DNA of 64,000 nt from Caulobacter sp. UNC279MFTsu5.1 (GTDB taxonomy: Bacteria; Pseudomonadota; Alphaproteobacteria; Caulobacterales; Caulobacteraceae). The notes under the pieces were generated by a model. That model was given only the letters and a program-made list of their open reading frames with translations. It did not search any database and was not told where the DNA came from. The stretch's first letter is position 1. Every line of letters begins with the position of its first letter. The position numbers and the translations under genes are program-made. The stretch is from assembly GCF_900114015.1 (NCBI RefSeq), contig NZ_FORN01000026.1, positions 1-64,000 of the forward strand, in the 5' to 3' direction. This document shows, one piece after another, positions 52,433 to 62,388 of this stretch.

Positions 52433-55400
52433 TCATGGCCGCCGATACAGCTCCGCCTCGATGATCCCCAGCCCCCCGCCGGCCGCCACCTTCTCGGCGC
52501 CCGTATCCAGCCCCGCCCGGGCGCCGGTGATCTCGACGATCTTGCCGAAGGCGTCGCGGTCGACGGTGGGGCCAGTCAGGGCGATGCGCAGCTTGCGGCC
52601 CTTCACCGACTTCAGCGGCAGGGTCACGTAGCCAAGGCTCTTGGCCGGTACGCCCTCGTAAACGGTGACGCCGTCCATCGTGATGCGCAGCGGGTACGAG
52701 CGCAGGCGCCAGCCGATCAGCTTCAGCACCACCTCGTTGATCACCTGGGGCTCGTCCAGTTGGTACTCGATCCAGGCGTTGGCCAACTGGCCGTCGCTGG
52801 CCCAGTGGGTCGTCTCGTCGTCGTCGCGAGCCAGGCCGACCGTGGCGGGATTGGAGCCGGCCAGGGTGGCGACGGGCTTGAGGGCGACGCGACGGACCTT
52901 GAACGACGGGGTCGCCGGCGTCGGACCGCGCGCCAGGCTGACGGGCGGCAGGGCCTCGACGGCCGACGGCGGCGCGACGTCCAGCGTCACGGTCGCGGGC
53001 TTCAGCCCCTCGGCCCGCGCCGTCACGGTGACCTTGCCCGTCGCCAGGGTCGAGCGCAGGGCCACGCGATTGATCCCCGCTTCGACCGGCAGGGTCCGGG
53101 ACAGGATGTAGTTATCGTCGCCCCGCGAAGCGCCGGCGTACGAGGTCACCCCGTCCACCGTATGCGCCCCGGTGACGACATCGCCCGTCGGCGAGGCCGG
53201 GGCCTCGGTCGGCTTGGCCCCGCCCCCGGAGTCGCCCTGGGCGATGCCGCCGCGCCATTCGGCCGGGCCGGCGACGTCGAAGATCACCAGGTCCAGGGCG
53301 GCGGGAGCGCGCCGGCCCTGGGCGTCGACCGCCTCGACGTCGACCAGGGCGAGGTCGGCCCCGTCGGCCCGCCAGCCGGCCGGGCCGACATGCGGCGTCA
53401 GGCGCAGGGCCATGGCCGGGCCAGTGGTGACCCGCTCGTCCGACGAGACGACCTTGCCGGCGGCGTCGCGGCCGACCGCGCGCAGGGTCCCCGGCGCCCA
53501 GGCCACGGCCTTGAAGGTGAACAGGAAGCCCTCGGACCTCACGCCCCGCCCCAGCGATCGGCCGTTCAGCACCAGCTCGACGCTGTCAGCGCTGGAGACC
53601 ACCAGCACGTCCTTGATCACGCCCGGCGAGTAGTTCCAGTGGCCGATGATGTGGCTGCGCGGATGCTCGACGTCGACCCAGCCGTCCCATATCACCTGGT
53701 GCGCGTAGAACCCCTCCTTGGGCAGGCGCATGGCGTCGACCTCGCCGCTGCGGCGGTAGTTGTTGTCGCCGCGGAAGTGGGTGTTGCTGTCGGAGAAGAT
53801 GATGTTGACCCCGCCCGAGCTGACGCGGTCCCCGCCCCCAGGCCGTTCGCGCCAGTAGTCGAACCAGCGGCGCACGTCCTCGGCCGCGTGGCTGTCCTGG
53901 TTGCGATTGTAGTCGGGGCTGTCGATGTGGAACGGCGGGGTGAAGTCGTCCTGGAACTTCCGCGCCGCCTCGTCGCGGGAATATTCCATGGCCCAGACCG
54001 GCTTGGACGCGCTCTTGTTGATGTACAGCATCTCGCCGCCGTACTCGGCGACCTTGCTGGACAGCATCTCGCGCGAGCCGATGGCGCGGCCGCCGTGCGG
54101 ATCGAACTGGTCGCGGACCGCTTTCAATTCGGCCATGTGCGCGTCGCTGATGTTCTCGTTGCCGCCCTCGTAGAACAGGATCGAGGGGTTGTTGCGGAAG
54201 CGGACGATGGCGTCGCGCATCACCTCGACCCGCTGCTCCCAGCGGCGGCTCGTGACGTCGCTCTCGGCGTCGCCGGCCGGCATGGCCTGGAGCAGGCCCA
54301 CGCGGTCGGCCGATTCCACGTCCTGGGCGGCCGGGGCGATGTGCATCCAGCGCACCAGGTTGCCGCCGCTCTCGACCATCAGGGCGTTGGAGAAGTCGCT
54401 GATCCACGGCGGAATGTCGGTCCCCAGGGCTGGCCACTCGTTGCTGGTGCGCTGGGCGTAGCCGTGCACCTGCATGACCCGGTCGTTGAGGAAGATCATG
54501 CCGTTGTTGAACGCGGTCTTGCGAAAGCCCGTGCGGGTGACGACGGCGTCGACGCTGGCGCCGTCTTCCATCAGCTCGGTGGTCACCGCATAGAGATAAC
54601 CATAGCCCCAGCTCCAGAAATGCAGGCCCTTCAGCCGGGCCTGGGCCGAGACCGTGCGGGTCTCCCCGGGCACCAGGGTGACGGCGGGGCCGTCGAAGGC
54701 TCCGGCCGGCTTGCCGTCGACGTCGCGCAGGCTCACGCGGTAGCGGAAGGTGCGCGGCCGGTCGGATGCATTGCGCACCTGCGACTCGGCATGGACGCTC
54801 GCGGCCCCGCCCCTGATGTCGAACTGGTCGGCCCAGACATAGACGCCGGTCGTGCCCAGGCTGGAATAGAGCGGCAGGGTCTGATGCAGGGCTCCGGTCA
54901 GGTGCAGCCGCACCGCTCGGTGGATCCCGCCGTAATTGACGTTGAAGTTGTTGTTGTTCCACTGGAAGGCGCTGCCGGTGGCGCGCTCCTTGTACTTCCA
55001 GTCGCTGTCGACCCGCACGGCCACGATATTGACGAACGGCGCGGGCCTGAGGGCTTTCGTGGCGTCGACGCCGAAGGCCGTGACCCCGTTCTCGTGACCG
55101 CCGACCAGGACGCCGTTGACATAGACGTCGCCGGCTTGGCGTACGCCCTCGAACTCGATGAAGGCCTTGCCGCCCGTCGCCGGCCCGATGTCGGACGGCA
55201 GGACGAAGCGCTTGCGATACCAGGTGATCCCGCCCTTCAGGTCGTGGATGTCGACCTTGAAAGCCTCGTCCTCGTTCCACGCGCGCGGCAGGGTTACGGG
55301 CTTCCAGCCAGCGTCGTCGAACTCGGGCGTCTCGGCCCCGGCGATCTCGCCGATCGCCATCCGCCAGCCGTCGTTGAAGGGCCGGTCGATCCGGGAAGCG

Positions 55401-55477
55401 GCGGCCGCCGGGCTCGCCAGACCCAGGGACAGTACGCACAGCCAGGCCAGGACCGAACCCCAAAGGATGCGTAGCAT
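52433..55477 (-). CDS. GH2 family glycoside hydrolase (beta-galactosidase / glucuronidase-like)
   Basis: The 1014-residue precursor starts at ATG 55477 with a signal peptide ending AAAA. It has the GH2 order: jelly roll (IDRPFNDGW, ITWYRKRFVLP, GVRQAGDVYVNGV), immunoglobulin-like domain, TIM barrel with NLVRWMHIAPAAQD and SILFYEGGNENISDAH (acid/base Glu in GNEN), nucleophile region PVWAMEYSRDEA, and further C-terminal beta domains ending in a discoidin-like segment. It probably removes beta-galactosyl or uronyl side chains of rhamnogalacturonan. An in-frame start at 55504 lacks a better ribosome binding site. Confidence 0.9.
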   Translation of the reverse strand: MLRILWGSVLAWLCVLSLGLASPAAAASRIDRPFNDGWRMAIGEIAGAETPEFDDAGWKPVTLPRAWNEDEAFKVDIHDLKGGITWYRKRFVLPSDIGPATGGKAFIEFEGVRQAGDVYVNGVLVGGHENGVTAFGVDATKALRPAPFVNIVAVRVDSDWKYKERATGSAFQWNNNNFNVNYGGIHRAVRLHLTGALHQTLPLYSSLGTTGVYVWADQFDIRGGAASVHAESQVRNASDRPRTFRYRVSLRDVDGKPAGAFDGPAVTLVPGETRTVSAQARLKGLHFWSWGYGYLYAVTTELMEDGASVDAVVTRTGFRKTAFNNGMIFLNDRVMQVHGYAQRTSNEWPALGTDIPPWISDFSNALMVESGGNLVRWMHIAPAAQDVESADRVGLLQAMPAGDAESDVTSRRWEQRVEVMRDAIVRFRNNPSILFYEGGNENISDAHMAELKAVRDQFDPHGGRAIGSREMLSSKVAEYGGEMLYINKSASKPVWAMEYSRDEAARKFQDDFTPPFHIDSPDYNRNQDSHAAEDVRRWFDYWRERPGGGDRVSSGGVNIIFSDSNTHFRGDNNYRRSGEVDAMRLPKEGFYAHQVIWDGWVDVEHPRSHIIGHWNYSPGVIKDVLVVSSADSVELVLNGRSLGRGVRSEGFLFTFKAVAWAPGTLRAVGRDAAGKVVSSDERVTTGPAMALRLTPHVGPAGWRADGADLALVDVEAVDAQGRRAPAALDLVIFDVAGPAEWRGGIAQGDSGGGAKPTEAPASPTGDVVTGAHTVDGVTSYAGASRGDDNYILSRTLPVEAGINRVALRSTLATGKVTVTARAEGLKPATVTLDVAPPSAVEALPPVSLARGPTPATPSFKVRRVALKPVATLAGSNPATVGLARDDDETTHWASDGQLANAWIEYQLDEPQVINEVVLKLIGWRLRSYPLRITMDGVTVYEGVPAKSLGYVTLPLKSVKGRKLRIALTGPTVDRDAFGKIVEITGARAGLDTGAEKVAAGGGLGIIEAELYRRP

Positions 55478-55700
55478 CGTGCCGCCCCAAATTGGCCAGA
55501 CCACTTCAGGCCTTTCGCCACCTGTGGCTTGACATCCGGGCGCCTGTCAAGACATTCTCACTATATCGAATGATGTTCCACATTGTGGAAAATCGGACAT
55601 AGGACTTGAACTCCTGTCCATTCCTTCTCACACGCGACTCGCCCGTTCCCCCAACCGGGCCAGCGGAGCGCCTCGAAACGCTCCGCTTTTCTTTTTGCCC
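55478..55700. promoter_or_regulatory. Intergenic control region upstream of GH2
   Basis: The gap holds CTTGACA/TGTCAAG inverted repeat ends (55528-55551), a motif half-site TCTCACTATATCGA (55556-55569, 12 of 14 to the shared consensus) and a perfect palindrome TTCCACA-T-TGTGGAA (55576-55590). All lie 50-115 bp before the GH2 start. Confidence 0.55.
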
Positions 55701-56537
55701 CTACCGCCCCGGGCAGCGCGGACCGCCGAGGGTAGGCTGGTCGCCGGTCGAGGCCGGGTGCACATAAGCCGAGACCGGCAGCTTCAGGAACGCCAGGCGG
55801 CCGGCCACTAGCGACGCCGCCAGCCGCGCCCCGCCCTCGTTGATATGGGTCGTGTCGCTGTTGCCGTTCGGATAGCGGGCGACGCCGTCCTGCGGCGTGT
55901 AAATCAGGTAGAAGCCGCGCGACCCCGCCTCGCCCCGCGCCTGCTGGGCGCCCATCATGTCGGCGTCCAGGTCGATCAGCGGCGCGCCCATGGCCCGGGC
56001 CACGGCCCGGACGGCCTGGGCGTAGGGACCGTGGGTTTCCTGCACCCGGTCGCCGACGAACACGTGCTTGGCGATCGGGGTCATCAGCACCGGCTGGCCG
56101 CCCTTGGCCCGGACGTCGGCGACGAAGCGGGTCAGGTTGTCGGTGTAGGCGCCCTTGGGGTCGGTGAAGCGAACGATCTTCACCCGGTCGGCGTCGTTGT
56201 GGCCGAACTGGATCAGCACGGTGTCGCCGGGCCGGAGCTTTTCCAGCAGCCCCGTCCAAAGGCCCTCCTCGATGAAGGTCTTGGTCGAGCGGCCACCGCG
56301 CGCCAGGTTCACCACCTCGACGCGGGGATCCAGCGAGCATTTCAGCACCATGCCCCAGCCCATCTGCGGATAGGCCGAGGCGCCGTAGTTGGCGGCGGTG
56401 GAGTCGCTGGCGATCAGGATGCGCGCGACCGGCGCTTCCATGGCTGGCGGCGGCGGCACGTCGGTCAGGTCAGGTCTGGGCGCGCCCGGCGCGGCCTGGA
56501 CCAGCGCCAGGGCGGCGACCAGCGACGCCAGGCTCAC
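55701..56537 (-). CDS. Rhamnogalacturonan acetylesterase-like SGNH hydrolase
   Basis: The 278-residue precursor starts at GTG 56537, overlapping the lactate dehydrogenase stop as GTGA. It has a short signal ([18 protein letters not shown]), a block I serine in [23 protein letters not shown], block III QFGHND, and [12 protein letters not shown] with the Asp/His pair, the standard rhamnogalacturonan acetylesterase layout. It deacetylates galacturonate residues so that PL11 or GH28 can act. It is the last gene of the IclR-led operon. Confidence 0.9.
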   Translation of the reverse strand: MSLASLVAALALVQAAPGAPRPDLTDVPPPPAMEAPVARILIASDSTAANYGASAYPQMGWGMVLKCSLDPRVEVVNLARGGRSTKTFIEEGLWTGLLEKLRPGDTVLIQFGHNDADRVKIVRFTDPKGAYTDNLTRFVADVRAKGGQPVLMTPIAKHVFVGDRVQETHGPYAQAVRAVARAMGAPLIDLDADMMGAQQARGEAGSRGFYLIYTPQDGVARYPNGNSDTTHINEGGARLAASLVAGRLAFLKLPVSAYVHPASTGDQPTLGGPRCPGR

Positions 56538-57676
56538 CGGTCGACCTTGGCCAGGATGGAGCGGTCGATCTCCGCCAGCGTGTTGACGCCGGTCAGGGCC
56601 ATGGCCACCCGCATCTCCTTCTCGATCAGGTCCAGCAGCTGGCTGACCCCCGGCCCGCCGCGCGCGGCCAGGGCGTAGATGAAGGCCCTGCCCAGCAGGA
56701 CGCCCTTGGCGCCTAGAGCCAGCATCCGCACCACGTCCAGGCCGGAGCGCACGCCGCTGTCGGCCAGCACGGTCAGCCTGTCGCCCACCGCCTCGGCGAT
56801 GTCGGGCAAGGCGCGGGCCGAGGACAGCACCCCGTCCAGCTGCCGGCCGCCGTGGTTGGAGACCACGACGCCGTCGGCGCCGACATCCGCCGCGGCCCTG
56901 GCGTCCTCGGGATCCAGCACGCCCTTGATGATCAGCGGGCCCTTCCACTGGTCGCGGATCCAGTCGAGGTCCTTCCACTGGATCGAGGGGTCGAAATTGG
57001 CCCCCAGCCAGCCCATGAAGTCCTCGAGGCCGGAATTGGCGCCCAGCACCGGGGCGACGTTGCCCAGGGTGTGGGGTCGGCCCATCACGCCCACGTCCCA
57101 AGCCCAGCTGGGCTTGAACACCGCCTGCATCAGCCGCCGGGCCGCCGCGTTGGGACCGCTCATGCCCGAATGGGCGTCGCGATAGCGGGCGCCGGGCACC
57201 GGCATGTCGACAGTGAAGACCAGGGCGGTGGCCCCGGCGTCGGCCGCCCGGGCCAGCAGGTCGCGCATGAAGGCCCGGTCGCGCAGCACGTAGAGCTGGA
57301 ACCAGATCGGCGCGGGGCTGGCCTTGGACACCTCGGCCAGGTCGCAGACCGAGACCGTCGACAGGCAGAACGGCACGCCCTTGGCGGCCGCGGCTTTGGC
57401 CGCCTGGCATTCGCCGCGCCGGGCGTACATGCCCGTCAGCCCCACCGGGGCCAGGGCGACCGGCAGGGCCTGATAATGACCGAACAGGGTGGTCGACAGG
57501 TCGACCTGGGAGACGTCCTTCAGCACCCGCTGGCGCAGGCTGAGGTCGGCCAGGTCGGAGACGTTGCGCGCCAGGGTCCGCTCGGCATAGGCGCCGCCGT
57601 CGATATAGTCGAACAGGAAACGCGGCAGCTTGCGCCGGGCCGCCTCGCGGAAGTCGGTGGTGGAGGAAACGATCAT
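56534..57676 (-). CDS. lldD: L-lactate dehydrogenase (FMN-dependent, LldD-like)
   Basis: The 380-residue protein is an FMN alpha-hydroxyacid oxidase/dehydrogenase: [17 protein letters not shown] at the N-terminus, [44 protein letters not shown] and the catalytic histidine in [12 protein letters not shown], then [16 protein letters not shown]. It oxidises L-lactate to pyruvate. Its place inside the rhamnose operon fits the diketo-hydrolase route, which releases L-lactate. Confidence 0.93.
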   Translation of the reverse strand: MIVSSTTDFREAARRKLPRFLFDYIDGGAYAERTLARNVSDLADLSLRQRVLKDVSQVDLSTTLFGHYQALPVALAPVGLTGMYARRGECQAAKAAAAKGVPFCLSTVSVCDLAEVSKASPAPIWFQLYVLRDRAFMRDLLARAADAGATALVFTVDMPVPGARYRDAHSGMSGPNAAARRLMQAVFKPSWAWDVGVMGRPHTLGNVAPVLGANSGLEDFMGWLGANFDPSIQWKDLDWIRDQWKGPLIIKGVLDPEDARAAADVGADGVVVSNHGGRQLDGVLSSARALPDIAEAVGDRLTVLADSGVRSGLDVVRMLALGAKGVLLGRAFIYALAARGGPGVSQLLDLIEKEMRVAMALTGVNTLAEIDRSILAKVDR

Positions 57677-57694
57677 CGGGAGACGGTCACCGGG

Positions 57695-58456
57695 CTACTG
57701 CAGGTTCACGAACGCGCCGCCGTCGACCAGCAGGGCCGCGCCGGTGACGTACTTGGCCAGATCCGACGCCAGGAAGACGATCGGCCCGGCCAGGTCGTCG
57801 GGCTCACCCAGGCGCCCCAGCGGAATGCGGCCGCTCATATACTCGCGCTTGGCGGCATCGGCCAGGTCTTCCTTGTTGATGGCGGTCTCGATGGTGCCCG
57901 GCAGCACCGAGTTGCAGCGAATGCCGTACTTTCCCAGCGCGATGGCCGTCGATTGCATGAGGCTGTGCACGCCGGCCTTGGTCGGGGTGTAGTGGGTCTG
58001 CATGCCGCCGCCGACCAGGGCGCTGATCGAGCTGACGGCGATGATCGCGCCGCCATGGCCTTGGCGGACCATCTGGTTGGCCGCCGCCTGCACCATGTAG
58101 TAAGCGCCGAACAGGTTGACCTTCATCGTCCGCTCCATCACCTCGGGCGGCATGTCGAGGAAGGCGTGGAACGGACAGATGCCGGCGTTGTTGACGAACA
58201 CGTCGACCTTGCCGAACGCGTCAACGGCGGCCTCAATGAAGGACGTCGCGGTGGCGCCCTCGGCCACGTCGCCCTTCACGGCGATGGCGCGGCGACCCAG
58301 GGCCTCGATCTCGCGCACGGCGTCGGCCGCGCCGGCCTCATCGGAATGGTAGTTGATCGCCACGTCCGCGCCGTGCCGGGCGCAGCCGATGGCGGCCGCC
58401 TTGCCGATCCCCTGCGAGGCGCCGGTCACCAGCACCACCTTGTCCTTCAGAAGCAT
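57695..58456 (-). CDS. L-rhamnose 1-dehydrogenase (SDR family)
   Basis: The 253-residue short-chain dehydrogenase has TGASQGIG at 11-18, NNAG at 89-92, and catalytic Ser143, Tyr156 and Lys160 (SSISALVGGGMQTHYTPTK). The sequence resembles the L-rhamnose 1-dehydrogenases (LRA1/RhaDH) that make L-rhamnono-lactone. This assignment rests on family resemblance plus the full set of later rhamnose enzymes nearby. Glucose dehydrogenase-like alternatives are less likely in this context. Confidence 0.85.
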   Translation of the reverse strand: MLLKDKVVLVTGASQGIGKAAAIGCARHGADVAINYHSDEAGAADAVREIEALGRRAIAVKGDVAEGATATSFIEAAVDAFGKVDVFVNNAGICPFHAFLDMPPEVMERTMKVNLFGAYYMVQAAANQMVRQGHGGAIIAVSSISALVGGGMQTHYTPTKAGVHSLMQSTAIALGKYGIRCNSVLPGTIETAINKEDLADAAKREYMSGRIPLGRLGEPDDLAGPIVFLASDLAKYVTGAALLVDGGAFVNLQ

Positions 58457-58484
58457 CGTTCCTCCACTGCACCCTGGCGACGGC

Positions 58485-59315
58485 CTACCGCTTGGCGGGC
58501 GTCCTCTTCTCGTTCCAGCCCAGCTCGACGGCGATGGCGTTGGCGCACTGGCGCACCGTCTCGGTCAGGTCGGTCATGCGCGCGTCGTCCATGTACTGGG
58601 CCGCGCCCGAAACGCTGATGGCCGCGACGATCGCGCCGCTGGGACCGCGAATCGGCGCGGCGACGCAGCGGATGCGGTCCTCGTTCTCTTCGAGGTCATA
58701 GGCCACGCCGCGCTTGGCGTAGTCGCGCATCCAGGCGATCCACTGCTCTTCGTCCGGGCCATGCGCCGAGCGCGGACCTTCCTTGCGATACAGCTCGCGC
58801 CAGCGCGCCTCGGTCTCGTCCAGCACCAGCGCCTTGCCCAGGCCGGTCGAGCGGATCGGCTGGCGGTCGCCGACCCGCGAGCTGATGTTGATCCGGCGGC
58901 GGCCGGTCAGCTTGTCCAGATAGTGGGCGCGATCGCCTTCCAGCACGCCCAGGTGAACGGTGTCTTCGGACTGGTCCCACAGTTTCTCGATATGCGGGCG
59001 GGCCAGGCGCGGCAGGTCCATCTGCTGGCCGGCCAGATAGCCCAGCTCCAGCAGCTTGGAGCCCAGGCTGTAGCCTTCGCGCGGGGTCTGGGTCAGCAGC
59101 CGGCGCTCGACCAGGGCGGTGGCCAGGCGGTGCGTGGTGCTGCGCGTCAGGCCCAGGCGCTGGGCCAGGGCCGGCAGGCCGATCGTGCCGGAATCGGCGA
59201 CCACGTCGAGCAGATCCAGGCCGCGAAACAAGGTCTGGCTGCCGCTGGGCGCCTTACCGCCGGAGCTGTCTTCCTTGCCCGCCACTGAGGCTCCCCTTGA
59301 CGCGTCACGTTTCAT
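58485..59315 (-). CDS. IclR-family transcriptional regulator
   Basis: The 276-residue protein has an N-terminal winged helix-turn-helix (LFRGLDLLDVVADSGTIGLP, ALAQRLGLTRSTTHRLATAL; residues 28-85) and a C-terminal IclR effector domain with the family's conserved AAPIRGPSGAIVAAISVSG. It heads the minus-strand rhamnose operon and is divergent from the rhamnonate dehydratase operon. It is therefore the likely regulator of rhamnose and possibly pectin genes, with a rhamnose intermediate as effector. Confidence 0.93.
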   Translation of the reverse strand: MKRDASRGASVAGKEDSSGGKAPSGSQTLFRGLDLLDVVADSGTIGLPALAQRLGLTRSTTHRLATALVERRLLTQTPREGYSLGSKLLELGYLAGQQMDLPRLARPHIEKLWDQSEDTVHLGVLEGDRAHYLDKLTGRRRINISSRVGDRQPIRSTGLGKALVLDETEARWRELYRKEGPRSAHGPDEEQWIAWMRDYAKRGVAYDLEENEDRIRCVAAPIRGPSGAIVAAISVSGAAQYMDDARMTDLTETVRQCANAIAVELGWNEKRTPAKR

Positions 59316-59547
59316 TTTGTAGCACTCTCTCTCATAATATGGTACCTAACGCAAGCGGCGAAGGCGACGATCCGGTCTCCGAAAGTCAGGGCGCGCCACC
59401 GTGTCATAGGACGTCCCGGGGAGGTAGGCGCGACCTTTGAAGGTCTCGCCAAGCATGTCGGAGGCCTTTGCCTCGCGATACGCCCTTCCCTTCCTTTAAG
59501 TTGATCGCTTCCTTTCAGGAAGTGTTGGGCTGGAGCTGGTTTTTCCC
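59316..59547. promoter_or_regulatory. Divergent promoter region, IclR and L-rhamnonate dehydratase
   Basis: The 232-bp gap contains TCTCATAATATGGT at 59330-59343, 15 bp from the IclR start codon; its complement ACCATATTATGAGA matches 11 of 14 positions of TCCATATATTGAGA. Auto-repression by IclR at this site would be expected. No gene is seen. Confidence 0.5.
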
Positions 59548-60726
59548 ATGCCGTTTCCCCTCATCCGGCAGGTTCGGGCCTATGTCGTGCGCGGCGGCGG
59601 CGCCGATTATCACGACCAGGGCGAAGGTCACTGGATCGACGACCACATCGCCACGCCGATGTCGCGCTATCCGGAGTACCGCCAGAGCCGCCAGAGCTTC
59701 GGCATCAACGTGCTGGGCACGCTGGTGGTCGAGATCGAGGCCGCCGACGGCACGATCGGCTTCGCGGTGACCACCGGCGGCGAACCCGCCGCCTACATCG
59801 TCGAAAAGCACCTGGCCCGCTTCCTGGAAGGCCGCGACCCGACGGAGATCGAAAAGATCTGGGACCAGATGTACTTCTCCACCCAGTATTACGGCCGCAA
59901 GGGCCTGGTGGTGAACGCCCTGTCGGGCGTCGACCTGGCGCTGTGGGATCTGCTGGGCAAGCTGCGCGGCGAGCCGGTCCACCACCTGCTGGGCGGCAAG
60001 GTCCGCGACGAGCTGACCTTCTACGCCACCGGCGCACGGCCGGATCTGGCCCAGCAGATGGGCTTCATCGGCGGCAAGATGCCCCTGCACCACGGCCCGG
60101 CCGAGGGCGAGGAAGGCCTGCGCAAGAACCTGGAGGAACTGGCGACCATGCGCGAGCGCGTGGGCGAGGACTTCTGTCTGATGTTCGACTGCTGGATGGC
60201 GCTGGACCTGAACTACGCCACGAGGCTGGCCCACAAGGCGCACGAGTACGGCCTGAAGTGGATCGAGGAGGCGCTGAGCCCCGACGACTACTGGGGCTAT
60301 CGCGACCTGAAGAAGAACGCGCCCAAGGGCATGCTGGTCACCACCGGCGAGCACGAGGCCACCCGCTGGGGCTTCCGCATGCTGCTGGAGATGGAGTGCT
60401 GCGACATCATCCAGCCCGACGTCGGCTGGTGCGGCGGCATGACCGAGCTGGTCAAGATCTCCAACCTCGCCGACAGCCGCGGCGTGCTGTGCATCCCGCA
60501 CGGCTCGTCCGTCTACAGCTACCACTTCGTGATCACCCGCCATAACAGCCCGTTCGCCGAGTTCCTGATGATGGCCCCCAAGGCCGACGAGGTGGTGCCG
60601 ATGTTCGCGCCCCAGCTGATCGGCGAGCCCGTGCCAGTGAACGGCAAGCTGAAGCTCTCCGACGCCCCCGGCTTCGGCGTCGAACTCAATCGCGAGGTCG
60701 GTCTGCACCGACCCTACGCCCGCTGA
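59548..60726 (+). CDS. rhmD: L-rhamnonate dehydratase
   Basis: The 392-residue enolase-superfamily enzyme has an N-terminal capping domain and a barrel carrying [70 protein letters not shown] and a closing [20 protein letters not shown], features of L-rhamnonate dehydratase. The product is 2-keto-3-deoxy-L-rhamnonate. Mutarotase and rhamnose-type downstream enzymes in the same operon support rhamnonate over fuconate. It begins the plus-strand rhamnose operon. Confidence 0.93.
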   Translation: MPFPLIRQVRAYVVRGGGADYHDQGEGHWIDDHIATPMSRYPEYRQSRQSFGINVLGTLVVEIEAADGTIGFAVTTGGEPAAYIVEKHLARFLEGRDPTEIEKIWDQMYFSTQYYGRKGLVVNALSGVDLALWDLLGKLRGEPVHHLLGGKVRDELTFYATGARPDLAQQMGFIGGKMPLHHGPAEGEEGLRKNLEELATMRERVGEDFCLMFDCWMALDLNYATRLAHKAHEYGLKWIEEALSPDDYWGYRDLKKNAPKGMLVTTGEHEATRWGFRMLLEMECCDIIQPDVGWCGGMTELVKISNLADSRGVLCIPHGSSVYSYHFVITRHNSPFAEFLMMAPKADEVVPMFAPQLIGEPVPVNGKLKLSDAPGFGVELNREVGLHRPYAR

Positions 60727-60747
60727 TCCTCTCGAAAGACTAGAGCC

Positions 60748-61611
60748 ATGAAACTCTTGCGTTACGGCCCGCGCGGCGCCGAAAAGCCCGGCCTCCTCGA
60801 CGCCGAGGGCCGGATCCGCGACCTGTCGGGCGTGATCGCCGACATCACCGGCGCGCACCTGTCGCCCGAGGGCCTGGCCAAGCTGGCCGCCATCGACCCG
60901 GCGACCCTGCCGGTGGTCGAGGGCTCGCCCCGCTACGGCGTGCCGGTCGGCGCCGTCGGCAAGTTCCTGGCCATCGGCCTGAACTTTGCCGACCACGCCA
61001 GGGAAGCCGGTCTGGAGCCGCCGCCCGAGCCGATCTTCTTCACCAAGGCGATCTCGTGCCTGAACGGTCCGAACGATGACGTGATGCTGCCCAAGGACGC
61101 CGTGAAGGGCGACTGGGAAGTTGAGCTGGGCGTGGTGATCGGCAAGCGCGCCCGCTATGTCGAGCAATCCGAAGCCCTCGACCACGTCGCCGGCTACGTG
61201 CTGGTGAACGACGTCTCCGAGCGCGCCTTCCAGAAGGAGCTGGGCTCGCAATGGGACAAGGGCAAGGGCTGCGACACCTTCGGCCCGGTTGGCCCGTGGC
61301 TGGTCACCGCCGCCGAGGTGGGCGACTGCCAGGACCTGGACATGTGGCTGGACCTGAACGGCCAGCGCATGCAGACCGGCAACACCAGGACCATGATCTT
61401 CGGCGTGGCCGAGCTGATCGCCTATATGAGCCGCTTCGTCACCCTGGAGCCGGGCGACATTCTTACGACCGGCACTCCGCCCGGCGTCGGGGAAGGCCAG
61501 AAACCCGAGAAGATCTTTCTCAAGCCCGGCGACGTCATGGAGCTGGGCGTCGAGAAGCTCGGAACCCAACGCCAGACCGTGATCGCCTGGACCCGGGAAG
61601 GCGTCGCGTGA
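60748..61611 (+). CDS. 2,4-diketo-3-deoxy-L-rhamnonate hydrolase (FAH family)
   Basis: The 287-residue fumarylacetoacetate-hydrolase-family protein has KFLAIGLNFADHAREAG, PIFFTKAISCLNGPNDDV, WEVELGVVIGKRARYV (metal glutamates), VNDVSERAFQ and LTTGTPPGVGEGQKP. In the LRA5/LRA6 route described in Sphingomonas, this enzyme splits the diketo acid into pyruvate and L-lactate. It is preceded by rhamnonate dehydratase and overlaps the next SDR gene by 4 bp. Confidence 0.9.
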   Translation: MKLLRYGPRGAEKPGLLDAEGRIRDLSGVIADITGAHLSPEGLAKLAAIDPATLPVVEGSPRYGVPVGAVGKFLAIGLNFADHAREAGLEPPPEPIFFTKAISCLNGPNDDVMLPKDAVKGDWEVELGVVIGKRARYVEQSEALDHVAGYVLVNDVSERAFQKELGSQWDKGKGCDTFGPVGPWLVTAAEVGDCQDLDMWLDLNGQRMQTGNTRTMIFGVAELIAYMSRFVTLEPGDILTTGTPPGVGEGQKPEKIFLKPGDVMELGVEKLGTQRQTVIAWTREGVA

Positions 61612-62375
61612 GCCCTATCTCCTCCTCCAAGGTCTACGCCAATCGCTTTTCCGGCCGGGCCGCGGTGATCACCGGCGGGGCTTCGGGCCTGGGCAAGGCC
61701 GTGGCCGCGCGGATCATCGCCGAGGGCGGCCAGGTGTCGCTGTGGGATCTGGACGCCGAGGGCCTGCAGGCCGCCGCCGCCGAGGTCGGGGCCAGACATG
61801 TCGTGGCGCTCGACGTCTCCGACCAGGCCGCCGTGGCCGACGCCGCCGGGGCCGCGCACGACGCCCTGGGCCGCCTGGACATCCTGGTGACCTCGGCCGG
61901 CATCACCGGGGCCACCGCCCCGGTCCACGAGTACCCGCTCGACAGCTGGCGGCGGGTGATCGACATCAATCTCAACGGGCTGTTCTACTGCTGCCGCGAG
62001 ATCGCCCCGTTCATGCTCGCCAACGGTTACGGCCGGATCGTCAACGTCGCCTCGGTGGCCGGCAAGGAAGGCAATCCCAACGCCAGCGCCTATTCGGCCT
62101 CGAAGGCGGCTGTGATCGGCCTGACCAAGTCGCTGGCCAAGGAACTGGCCACCAGGGGCGTGATCGCCAACAGCCTGACCCCGGCCACCTTCGAGAGCCC
62201 GATCCTGGAGCAGCTGCCCCAGAGCCAGGTCGACTATATGCGCGGCAAGATCCCCATGGGCCGCCTGGGCGAGATCCACGAGAGCGCCGCCATGGTCTGC
62301 TTCATGGCCTCCGAGGAATGCAGCTTCACCACCGGCGCCACCTTCGACACTTCCGGCGGCCGCACCACGTTCTAG
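61608..62375 (+). CDS. 2-keto-3-deoxy-L-rhamnonate 4-dehydrogenase (SDR family)
   Basis: From GTG 61608 (GTGA overlap) the frame encodes 255 residues with TGGASGLG at 22-29, a TSAG variant of NNAG at 95-98, and catalytic Ser149, Tyr162 and Lys166. In the non-phosphorylative rhamnose pathway the NAD-dependent LRA5 dehydrogenase makes the substrate of the adjacent hydrolase. The tight coupling supports that role. Residue-level specificity cannot be read. Confidence 0.88.
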   Translation: MSPISSSKVYANRFSGRAAVITGGASGLGKAVAARIIAEGGQVSLWDLDAEGLQAAAAEVGARHVVALDVSDQAAVADAAGAAHDALGRLDILVTSAGITGATAPVHEYPLDSWRRVIDINLNGLFYCCREIAPFMLANGYGRIVNVASVAGKEGNPNASAYSASKAAVIGLTKSLAKELATRGVIANSLTPATFESPILEQLPQSQVDYMRGKIPMGRLGEIHESAAMVCFMASEECSFTTGATFDTSGGRTTF

Positions 62376-62388
62376 AGGAAGCGGAGCG

